Below, one piece after another: positions 18,733-26,505 of a stretch of DNA of 64,000 bases (the first letter of the stretch is position 1; the number at the start of each line of letters is the position of its first letter). The notes under the pieces are model-generated. The model was given only the letters and a program-made list of their open reading frames with translations, made no database searches and was not told the origin of the DNA. Source of the stretch: Clostridium sp. JN-9 (lineage in GTDB: Bacteria; Bacillota; Clostridia; Clostridiales; Clostridiaceae); contig NZ_CP035280.1 in the NCBI RefSeq assembly GCF_004103695.1, positions 124,001 through 188,000 on the forward strand, written 5' to 3'. Both the position numbers and the translations under genes were made by a program.

Positions 18733-20598
18733 ATGGTAACGAATCGGAAAACTGATGAAAAGAAGGCAAAAAGTAGGCTCAGGCACAATGAATACTATGA
18801 TATGCAAAACTGTTATGACAATTTGTATTTTAAAAGTCAAAATGGTAAAGAATTTAGGGACTTAATGCCAATCATATGTTCAAGAAATAATATTCTGCTA
18901 GCCTATAGAAATATTAAGAAAAATAAAGGAAGTAAAACACCTGGAGCAGACTCTGCTAATATTATTGACTTAGGAGAAAAAGATTCAGACAGCCTTATAT
19001 CTGATATACAGAAAAGGCTAGAGAATTACAGACCTATGCCTGTTAGAAGAAAAATGATATCCAAAGCTAACGGAAAGGAACGTCCACTGGGCATTCCATC
19101 AATTTCCGATAGAATAGTACAGCAAAGTATTCTACAAGTATTAGAACCTATTTGTGAAGCAAAATTTCATCCACACAGTTATGGATTCAGACCAAACAGA
19201 AATACTCATCATGCCATTAAAAGGCTTGACGGATTGATGAACAATTCTGGATATCATTATGCTGTTGATATTGATATCAAAGGCTTCTTTGACAATGTTA
19301 ATCATGGAAAATTGCTAAAACAAATATGGACACTAGGCATAAAAGATAAAAACCTAATAACTATAATAAGTAGAATGTTAAAAGCAGAAATCAAAGGTGA
19401 GGGTATCCCCACGAAAGGGATTCCGCAGGGAGGAATACTTAATCCACTGTTAGCGAATATTTGTTTAAATGAATTGGACTGGTGGGTAAGTAATCAATGG
19501 GAAACAAACTTCCAAATGAGGTCGGTTAGAAACAATGGTGAAATATTAACCTCTAGAGGAGGAAGATATCGTGCCTTGAATAAGACCAATCTTAAAAAGA
19601 TGTTTATAGTGAGATATGCAGATGACTTTAAAATCATGTGCAATGACGCAAAAACAGCACAAAAAGTGTTTGTAGCAGTGAAAGAATGGTTAGCTGAAAG
19701 ATTAGGACTGGAAATTAGTCCTGAAGAGTCAAAGATAACCAATCTGAGAAAAAATTATACTGAATTCCTAGGATTTAAATTAAAAGTACATTTGAAACGT
19801 AAGAAGTGGATGGTGCAATCCAGAATAAGTGATAAATCCAAAGAGAACATAAACAAAATACTTAGGGGAAAAGTAGAATACATGTTAAAAATACCAAATG
19901 CAAGTGAGGTTAATAAATACAATTCTACAATATTGGGAATTCAGAACTACTATAAAATTGCAACACTCGTAAACATAGACTTACACGATACAGCCTTCTT
20001 CATAAATAGGTACCTCAAGCATAGACTCAAAAAGAACATTACCAAAAAGGGGGTAAAAAGTCGGACATATCTTCTTTATTATGGAAAATACAATTTCAAA
20101 CATATATTTGTAAAGGGAGTTGCATTATTTCCAATACTTGGTGTAAAGTTCAGACCTCCTTTTGCATTTAAACAGGAAATCTGTAGTTACACTGAGGAAG
20201 GAAGAAAACTAATCCATGATAAATTGGAATGTATCGATATGAAAATACTCCATTACTTAATGGAGAACCCAATACGTAATGCAACAGTTGAACTAAATGA
20301 CAATAGACTATCATTATATAGTGCACAAAAAGGGAAGTGCTCAATAACAAGAAAAAGATTAGATATTGGTAATATTGAAGTCCATCATAAGATTCCTCGA
20401 AGCCAAGGTGGAAAAGACAATTACCAAAATCTAATACTTATCACAAAAGATGTGCATAAATTAATACATGCTACAATAACAACAACTATAGAACATTATC
20501 TAAATATTGTCAAACCAACTGGAGAAATGCTTGAAAAAATAAACAATCTAAGAATGCTGATTCCTGGATTGGAACCTATAACAATCGGAAGTTTTTAA
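18733..20598 (+). CDS. ltrA: Group II intron reverse transcriptase/maturase with HNH endonuclease
   Basis: A 621-residue intron-encoded protein in domain IV of intron 1. In order: RT domain with GKERPLGIPSISDRIVQQ, the PQGG-containing GIPQGGILNPLLANI, the catalytic RYADDFKIM (about residues 293-301) and the thumb/maturase X region, then a C-terminal HNH nuclease with Cys and His ligands (CSITRKRL, VHHKIPRSQGG, NLILITKDVHKLIH). All active-site residues look intact, so it should promote splicing and mobility. It starts at ATG 18733; the intron's own structured RNA lies upstream. Confidence 0.95.
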   Translation: MVTNRKTDEKKAKSRLRHNEYYDMQNCYDNLYFKSQNGKEFRDLMPIICSRNNILLAYRNIKKNKGSKTPGADSANIIDLGEKDSDSLISDIQKRLENYRPMPVRRKMISKANGKERPLGIPSISDRIVQQSILQVLEPICEAKFHPHSYGFRPNRNTHHAIKRLDGLMNNSGYHYAVDIDIKGFFDNVNHGKLLKQIWTLGIKDKNLITIISRMLKAEIKGEGIPTKGIPQGGILNPLLANICLNELDWWVSNQWETNFQMRSVRNNGEILTSRGGRYRALNKTNLKKMFIVRYADDFKIMCNDAKTAQKVFVAVKEWLAERLGLEISPEESKITNLRKNYTEFLGFKLKVHLKRKKWMVQSRISDKSKENINKILRGKVEYMLKIPNASEVNKYNSTILGIQNYYKIATLVNIDLHDTAFFINRYLKHRLKKNITKKGVKSRTYLLYYGKYNFKHIFVKGVALFPILGVKFRPPFAFKQEICSYTEEGRKLIHDKLECIDMKILHYLMENPIRNATVELNDNRLSLYSAQKGKCSITRKRLDIGNIEVHHKIPRSQGGKDNYQNLILITKDVHKLIHATITTTIEHYLNIVKPTGEMLEKINNLRMLIPGLEPITIGSF

Positions 20599-20647
20599 GA
20601 ACTGTTATTAAACTAATTATAATTAACTATATAGGCTAGTAACGTTG

Positions 20648-20685
20648 GAGCGCCGTATGAGGTAAAAGTCTCACGTACGGTGTGA
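20648..20685 (+). ncRNA. Group II intron 1 domain V
   Basis: The catalytic hairpin: GAGCGCCGTATGAGG, tetraloop-like AAAA, then CTCACGTACGGTG. It holds the AGC triad and the CCGTATGAG/CTCACGTACGG stem typical of bacterial domain V. It is nearly identical to the copy at 23948-23985. Confidence 0.88.
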
Positions 20686-20732
20686 CGCGGGGGAAAAGCC
20701 AGAGATAGCTTCAACAGCATACCTATCGCAAT

Positions 20733-21220
20733 CAAATGTTGGAAATAATTTTTCATCAAAACTGCTTAGAATAGCAAGTGAATCAAATAAATGGCATAAC
20801 TTATCTGTAATGCCTAAGCATTTAGCAAAGGCCCATGAAAATGGGGACATATACTATCACGATCTGGATAGCTACAATTTGACCACAAATTGTTTACATA
20901 TTCCTACGGGAGAAATACTGCAAAGAGGCTTTAATACAGGATATGGCACAATAAATAAGCCAAAGAGAATAGAATCAGCTGCAGAGCTATCCTGCATACT
21001 GCTTCAATCAACACAAAATGATATGTTTGGTGGACAGGCTCACCCAGATTTTGACAATGATATGGCAGCATTTGTAGATCCTACCAGACAGGAGATAAAA
21101 AAGGAACTAATGGAGCTTGGAATAGACGACAATAGGTTAGAAGAACTGGTTGAAATAAAATTAAGAAAAAATATAGGGCAGGCAATGCAGGGGATAGTAT
21201 ATAACCTCAACACAATGCAT
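20733..21220 (+). CDS. nrdD: nrdD exon 2: central part
   Basis: This exon codes for NVGNNFSSKLLRIASESNKW through GIVYNLNTMH and includes VMPKHLAKAHENGDIYYHDL and LTTNCLH. Cys169 of the joined protein in TTNC corresponds to the active-site region Cys79 of phage T4 NrdD. It enters in phase 1 and leaves in phase 0 after the His codon of NTMH. It has no start codon of its own for the full segment; an internal ATG at 20810 opens a frame but is not expected to be used. Confidence 0.95.
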
Positions 21221-22064
21221 GTGCGACACGTTGCTTAGTTAAAAGCTAGGCCAGTATCTGAAAGCAGAGATAAATATTAAAAAAATAAATTCTATATATT
21301 GTGGCTCAATGCAAGTAAGATACTAGAACTCTTATTCTTAGATGTGGGATGAAGGGGTAACGCCCTGAAACGCACCTTTAATACTTCGACAAGCAGATAA
21401 AGGTAAGCAAATGCCCTAATGTTTGAAGCTCGGTGAAGTCGGCTGAGAATGGGCCTAACAGGTCATGCTGTAGGAAAGCTGTCCAGAGGTGGGTAGTCCC
21501 ATCTATAGGTCGGAAGTCCATAAAATACTTATGGTTAGGATATGCCTTAGCAAAGCATCGACGAACCATCGACGATAAAATGCCTAGAGTGTAATGCGTA
21601 GAAATGCGTATCTCTCCAAAGTGAGAGGTTCGAGGAGGATGAGTAAAACTGTGCGTTATGAAAATCCTTATACTATTAAAGGTAGTATGGTGAAAACTCT
21701 TGAACAGGTGTATAGATGGAACCTAAAAGTATATGTACGGATAAAGAATAAGGGAACGTGGAAAACTCAGAACATGGAGATTTTGCTGTCGATGAAATGT
21801 TGATAGGGAAAGGTAAACTATAACCTATCTTAATCTGAGTGAAAGTAGAGACATAGTACTGAAGAAACCGTAATAATAAGCGGTGGAGGGAAGGTCTCAA
21901 GTCGGGTGAAGTTGATGTAGTAATATTATAATACCATAAGGTTCTGGTAAGACTAAAAGAGGCAGTATCACAAACTTTGAAATAGAAGGGAGTGATTAGC
22001 CGACTTATGACGACTAAGCAAGAAGGAAAGGCGTAAGAAATTAAGGCATAATGAATACTATAAT

Positions 22065-23924
22065 ATGCAATTTGTGTTTGACAACCTTTATGAACAAAGT
22101 AAGCAAGGCTCTGTTTTCAAAAATCTATATAATGTAATAACAAGCAGAGAAAATATATTACTTGCATATAGAAATATAAAAGCTAATCGTGGAAGTAGAA
22201 CAAGAGGTTCAGACAACAAAACTATAATGGATATAAAGGCTGAGGATTCGGATAAAGTAGTTGAAATCATAAGAAATAAATTACAAGACTATAAACCCAA
22301 ACCAATTAGAAGGGTAAATATACCTAAACCTAATGGTGAACTCAGACCGTTAGGAATTCCATATATAGATGATAGAATAATACAACAAGCATTCCTACAA
22401 GTACTAGAACCAATCTGTGAAGCAAGATTTCACAACGATAGTTATGGATTCAGACCGAACAGAAGCACACATCATGCAATTGGAAAATGTTATAACTATG
22501 TTAATGTAGTAAAGCAATACTATGTTGTAGATGTGGACATAGAAGGGTTCTTCGATAATGTAAACCATGGAAAGTTACTTAAACAAATATGGACATTAGG
22601 AATAAGAGATAAGAAAGTATTGAGTATTATTAGCAAAATACTAAAAACACCCATAGAAGAAAAAGGGGGATTAAGCTATCCAACGAAAGGAACGCCACAA
22701 AGTGGTATCTTATCGCAACTATTAGCGAATATCAACCTAAATGAATTCGATTGGTGGATATCTAAGCAATGGCTAGACTTCCCAGCAACTCAAAGAAAAA
22801 GTGGAAAAGGATATGGTTCTTTATCAGAAAAAGAATATAAGAACAGCTCCAATAAACTAAATGCTTTGAGAAATCACACAAAAATGAAGCCTTGCTTTAT
22901 AGTAAGATACGCTGATGACTTTAAAATATTTACTGACTCTTATCCAAATGCAAAGAAACTAATGAAAGCAACAGAAAAATGGTTAAAGGAGAGGCTTGAT
23001 TTAAAAATCAGTAAGGATAAAAGCAAAATTGTAAACCTCAAGAATAATTATTCAGATTTTCTAGGTATTAAATTTAAAGCAAAATTAAAAATAGAAAATG
23101 GGAAAACACGATATGTTATAAAATCAAATATGCAAGATAAACAAATGGAACGTATAATCAGAGAGATTGATAAAAAGATAAGGGAAGTTGCTGATGATGA
23201 TACCCCTAAAAGTATGTATAAACTTAACTCTTTAATAATGGGTGTTCATAATTATTATGACATAGCCACAAATATCAATGGAAATTTTAATGATATAGAA
23301 CACAGACTTTACCGAAAGATAAAGCATCAATGGTTAAAGAGAAGAGAATGTGCTACAAGAAAAGGTAAATTTTCTGCAACATATATCAAGCATTATGGAG
23401 ATTATAAGCAAAGAAAACAATTCTTTGTAAAAGGAATTGCACTTTATCCTATAAGCGGAGTAGGTTTTAAAAGACCAACTATATTTAACAAAAGAATTAG
23501 CAATTACACTGTTGAAGGAAGAAAGCTTGTACATGATGGTCTAATATCAATTAATAATTCAACACTTAAACACATAATGGAAAACCCAATAATTAATATG
23601 AGTGTTGAATATAATGACAACAGAATCTCATTATACTGTGCTCAAGGTGGGAAATGTGCAATAACTGGTTTACCTCTAAAGGTAGGCAATATGGATTGTC
23701 ACCATAAAACGCCAAAGTTTATGAAAGGCACAGACCAATATAACAATCTGATATACGTAATAAAAGATATACACTTACTTATACATTCTAATAAGGGATC
23801 AACACAGAAAAGGATAATAAACCAGTATTCAATAAATGATGAACAACTTGAGAAAATAAATAAACTGCGCTTATTAGTCGGAAATTATAATATAACTAAA
23901 GAGAAAGCTTACACAGTAAACTAG
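22065..23924 (+). CDS. ltrA: Group II intron reverse transcriptase/maturase with HNH endonuclease, possibly shortened N-terminus
   Basis: A 619-residue intron-encoded protein closely related to the one in intron 1, sharing FFDNVNHGKLLKQIWTLGI. The RT motifs include PNGELRPLGIPYIDDRIIQQ, GTPQSGILSQLLANI (PQSG instead of PQGG) and RYADDFKIF; the HNH domain has CAITGLPL, DCHHKTPKF and IHLLIHS. The first Met lies 23 residues inside the intron-1 protein. Upstream, RKKLRHNEYYN is encoded in the same frame but lacks a start, and the likely old start (ATG at 22007) is one base out of frame. The N-terminal extension may be lost by a single-base frameshift. Confidence 0.9.
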   Translation: MQFVFDNLYEQSKQGSVFKNLYNVITSRENILLAYRNIKANRGSRTRGSDNKTIMDIKAEDSDKVVEIIRNKLQDYKPKPIRRVNIPKPNGELRPLGIPYIDDRIIQQAFLQVLEPICEARFHNDSYGFRPNRSTHHAIGKCYNYVNVVKQYYVVDVDIEGFFDNVNHGKLLKQIWTLGIRDKKVLSIISKILKTPIEEKGGLSYPTKGTPQSGILSQLLANINLNEFDWWISKQWLDFPATQRKSGKGYGSLSEKEYKNSSNKLNALRNHTKMKPCFIVRYADDFKIFTDSYPNAKKLMKATEKWLKERLDLKISKDKSKIVNLKNNYSDFLGIKFKAKLKIENGKTRYVIKSNMQDKQMERIIREIDKKIREVADDDTPKSMYKLNSLIMGVHNYYDIATNINGNFNDIEHRLYRKIKHQWLKRRECATRKGKFSATYIKHYGDYKQRKQFFVKGIALYPISGVGFKRPTIFNKRISNYTVEGRKLVHDGLISINNSTLKHIMENPIINMSVEYNDNRISLYCAQGGKCAITGLPLKVGNMDCHHKTPKFMKGTDQYNNLIYVIKDIHLLIHSNKGSTQKRIINQYSINDEQLEKINKLRLLVGNYNITKEKAYTVN

Positions 23925-23947
23925 CTATCGACAAAATTCATTCGATG

Positions 23948-23985
23948 GAGCGCCGTATGAGGTGAAAGTCTCACGTACGGTGTGG
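23948..23985 (+). ncRNA. Group II intron 2 domain V
   Basis: GAGCGCCGTATGAGG, GAAA tetraloop, then CTCACGTACGGTG: the catalytic domain V hairpin with its AGC triad. It differs from intron 1 in the loop (GTGAAAG instead of GTAAAAG), which leaves the stem unchanged. Confidence 0.88.
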
Positions 23986-24032
23986 AGCGGGGGAAAACAT
24001 GGAGATAAAATCAAAGTGTTACCTATCGCTAT

Positions 24033-25322
24033 TCTAGAGCAGGTTCTCAGGTGCCATTTTCTTCAATTAATTTAGGCATTCCTAATTCAAAGGACGCAGC
24101 ACTTGTCTGCGAGATATTTTTACTGCAGTATGCAAAGGGATTAGGAAAAGGTGAGCAGCCAATATTTCCCAACATAATATTCAGAGTTAAAAGCGGCGTA
24201 AACAGAGAAGAAAATGATCCATATTATTATCTATTTAAACTGGCTTGCAGAGTTGCTGCTAAAAGAATGAATCCAACTTTTATGAATCTGGATTCAGATT
24301 TTAATAAGGAATACTATGACAAAGGATATTTGCCTGCAACTATGGGATGCCGCACATATGTAATGTCAAATATAAATGGAGAACCAGGAACCAAAGGAAG
24401 AGGAAACATTGCCCCAACAACTATTAATCTTCCAAGGATTGGTATACTATCTAAAGGAAATATTAATAAATTTTTTGAATTACTTGATAACAGATTAGAA
24501 TTATCCAGGGAATCTCTTCTTCACAGATATAATGTATTAAAAAGGCTAAAGGTTAAGGATCTGCCATTTGTTGCAGGACAGGGACTTATGAGGGGTTCAG
24601 AAAACTTATCACCGGATGATTCCATTGAACCAATTTTAAAGCAGGGAACATGGGGAATAGGATTTATAGGACTTGCTGAAACGTTAACTGCTATTATAGG
24701 AAGTAATCATGGACAATCTGACGAAGCAAGAGAATTAGGACTAAAAATAATTTCACATATAAGAGAATTTTGTGATAAGTATAAGCAGATAGACAAGCTT
24801 AATTGGTCATGCTATGCTACTCCTGCAGAAGGATTAAGCGGGAAGTTTATTTTACAGGATAAAAAAATATTTGGTAACATTAAGGGAGTAACTGATAAAG
24901 ACTATTATACAAATAGTTTTCATATACCAGTGGGCTTACCTGTCTCTATAAAGAAAAAAATAGATATAGAAGCGCCTTATCACAAGATATGTAATGGCGG
25001 ACATATAAGCTATATTGAAATTGATGGGTATCCAAATGCAGATGTCATTATGGATATATTAAATTATGCATATAAAAATACTAATATTTCATACCTGGGA
25101 ATAAATTTTCATATTAGATATTGCAGAGAATGCGGAACCTACTTAAATGACGAAGATTTATGCCCGAATTGCGGAAGTAATAACATTCAAGGCATATCAA
25201 GAGTAACAGGATATTTAAGCCTGGATGAGAGATTTGGGGCAGGTAAGGCTGCGGAAAGGGCAGATAGAATGAGCAATGAAGATAATCATTCATATGTTTA
25301 TAGATCCACATGCCAGGTGTAA
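24033..25322 (+). CDS. nrdD: nrdD exon 3: C-terminal part with glycyl radical site
   Basis: This exon codes from SRAGSQVPFSSIN to the stop. It carries the thiyl-radical Cys (Cys384 of the joined protein, in MGCRTYV), the zinc site (CRECG and CPNCG) and the glycyl radical loop RVTGYLS with Gly671. It therefore holds most of the catalytic residues, so a failure to splice gives no active enzyme. Its stop overlaps the nrdG start by one base, which suggests translational coupling that depends on splicing of the upstream introns. Confidence 0.95.
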   Translation, partial: SRAGSQVPFSSINLGIPNSKDAALVCEIFLLQYAKGLGKGEQPIFPNIIFRVKSGVNREENDPYYYLFKLACRVAAKRMNPTFMNLDSDFNKEYYDKGYLPATMGCRTYVMSNINGEPGTKGRGNIAPTTINLPRIGILSKGNINKFFELLDNRLELSRESLLHRYNVLKRLKVKDLPFVAGQGLMRGSENLSPDDSIEPILKQGTWGIGFIGLAETLTAIIGSNHGQSDEARELGLKIISHIREFCDKYKQIDKLNWSCYATPAEGLSGKFILQDKKIFGNIKGVTDKDYYTNSFHIPVGLPVSIKKKIDIEAPYHKICNGGHISYIEIDGYPNADVIMDILNYAYKNTNISYLGINFHIRYCRECGTYLNDEDLCPNCGSNNIQGISRVTGYLSLDERFGAGKAAERADRMSNEDNHSYVYRSTCQV

Positions 25323-25843
25323 TGCTTATGGAAGAAAATAATATTAAGCTGCAGGTGGCTGGATTTTTAGATAATTCCCTTGTAAATGGTGGGGGAATGA
25401 GAAGTGTATTATTTGTGTCCGGATGCAGGCATAATTGCCAAGGATGCCATAACAAAGCAATGCAGGACTTTAATTATGGAGATTCTATATATTTAAAGGA
25501 AATCTTAAGCAGAATTGAAGGGAATATGCCTATAATCAGAGGAGTCACATTAAGCGGAGGAGAACCATTTGAACAGGCTGAGGAATTATATCAGCTTTCA
25601 CTTGGAATAAAGACCCTCGGACTTAGTATATGGTGTTACACAGGGTATACCTTTGAGCAATTAGCTGAATGTAATAATCACAGCCGTAAAAAACTCCTAA
25701 ATAGCATAGATGTACTGGTTGACGGAAAGTTTCAAATAGACAAAAAATATAAGGGCCTTAAATATATGGGTTCTTCAAACCAGAGGATCATCAATGTGAA
25801 AGATAGTATCAAAGAGCATAAAATAATACAAATAAAATATTAA
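25322..25843 (+). CDS. nrdG: Anaerobic ribonucleotide reductase activating protein (radical SAM)
   Basis: About 173 residues. NrdG uses SAM and a [4Fe-4S] cluster to install the glycyl radical on NrdD. The radical SAM motif is CRHNCQGC (CxxxCxxC), preceded by VNGGGMRSVLFVSG, and the SAM-contacting LSGGEPF is present. The start ATG at 25322 overlaps the nrdD stop (TAATG); ATG 25328 and an earlier in-frame ATG at 25310 are alternatives. It is followed by a terminator, so nrdDG is a two-gene operon. Confidence 0.94.
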   Translation: MLMEENNIKLQVAGFLDNSLVNGGGMRSVLFVSGCRHNCQGCHNKAMQDFNYGDSIYLKEILSRIEGNMPIIRGVTLSGGEPFEQAEELYQLSLGIKTLGLSIWCYTGYTFEQLAECNNHSRKKLLNSIDVLVDGKFQIDKKYKGLKYMGSSNQRIINVKDSIKEHKIIQIKY

Positions 25844-25851
25844 TTATAATT

Positions 25852-25883
25852 AAGCCCATAGGATTAAAAACTTATGGGCTTTT
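25852..25883 (+). terminator. Intrinsic terminator of nrdDG
   Basis: AAGCCCATAGG pairs with CTTATGGGCTT around a short A-rich loop and is followed by TTTACTTT. Confidence 0.85.
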
Positions 25884-25903
25884 ACTTTACATATTGTTTA
25901 TCT

Positions 25904-26344
25904 TTATTCACCGCTGACTAATTTTTTCATATAAATAATAAATTTATCCGGTTTTTTGTCATGAAGGCATGCGTATTCAAGAAGATTACTTCCCTGTATT
26001 GCAAAGGGGCTAAGCAGAAGCCAGTAAAATGAATACTTTAAGCAGATTACCCCTTGTATATTCATAATGTTGCTGCTATAATCCCAAAATTGAATTCCAA
26101 AGGATTTTAATATTATTCCAAATGTAAATTCAATTGATATGATTATTAATGTGGTTATAATTATTTGTTTCCACTCTGGGGTATAATTATGATAGAAGCG
26201 GCCTACAAAGTTTATTAATATACCTGCAGTTCCGCTCATTAAAAAACTGGACCAATTGCTGTGCCCATTAACAGCAACCTCTATTAAGTAATAAAGCATC
26301 CCAAAAACTAAAAAGATAATTACATATTTGTTAACTTTTTTCAA
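25904..26344 (-). CDS. CmpB-family membrane protein (putative ABC-transporter type IV, PF06541-like)
   Basis: About 146 residues with four membrane helices. The family pattern is visible as GMLYYLIEVAVNGHSNW near the N-terminus and FWDYSSNIMNIQGVICL in the third quarter. Members are small integral membrane proteins of unknown biochemical role, despite the transporter name. I prefer the TTG start at 26344, which has AGAAGGTGAACAT at the right distance; the upstream in-frame GTG at 26353 lies inside that ribosome site. It is convergent with nrdG. Confidence 0.75.
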   Translation of the reverse strand: MKKVNKYVIIFLVFGMLYYLIEVAVNGHSNWSSFLMSGTAGILINFVGRFYHNYTPEWKQIIITTLIIISIEFTFGIILKSFGIQFWDYSSNIMNIQGVICLKYSFYWLLLSPFAIQGSNLLEYACLHDKKPDKFIIYMKKLVSGE

Positions 26345-26505
26345 AATGTTCACCTTCTAATATTTATCAAATGTGAAGCTTCCAAGCATATTTTGTGATT
26401 AAAAGCCTAACATTATACATAGGTTTTAAAATGTATGTATAAGTTTTATTGGAAATTTGCAACATATATATACTTTGATTATTGATGAAAGCTGGTGATA
26501 ATGTA

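Larger units (their letters stand above)
17918..20732 (+). mobile_element. Group II intron 1 in nrdD
   Basis: The intron begins GTGTGAC (GUGYG rule) and ends CCTATCGCAAT. Its boundaries are fixed by the need to restore nrdD frame and conserved sequence. It is 2815 nt and encodes a maturase at 18733-20598. Domain V lies at about 20648-20685, and domain VI follows with the probable branch-point A in CCTATCG. The core segment TAACGCCCTGAAACGCACC (18009-18027) is shared with intron 2, so the two belong to one lineage but are well diverged. All parts needed for self-splicing and retrohoming appear present. Confidence 0.93.
21221..24032 (+). mobile_element. Group II intron 2 in nrdD
   Basis: The intron begins GTGCGAC and ends CCTATCGCTAT. 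It is 2812 nt and sits exactly between the codons for NTMH and SRAGSQ of nrdD. Domain V is at about 23948-23985. Its 5' half shares the TAACGCCCTGAAACGCACC block (21358-21376) with intron 1. It encodes a maturase at 22065-23924. The joined exons read NTMHSRAGSQVPFSSINLG, a highly conserved NrdD stretch, which fixes both ends. Confidence 0.93.

Noticed and set aside
21594-21803. 69-codon open frame in group II intron 2 upstream of the maturase
   Set aside because: Same reason: ribozyme RNA region, basic composition caused by the G/A-rich core and no conserved homologue in intron 1.
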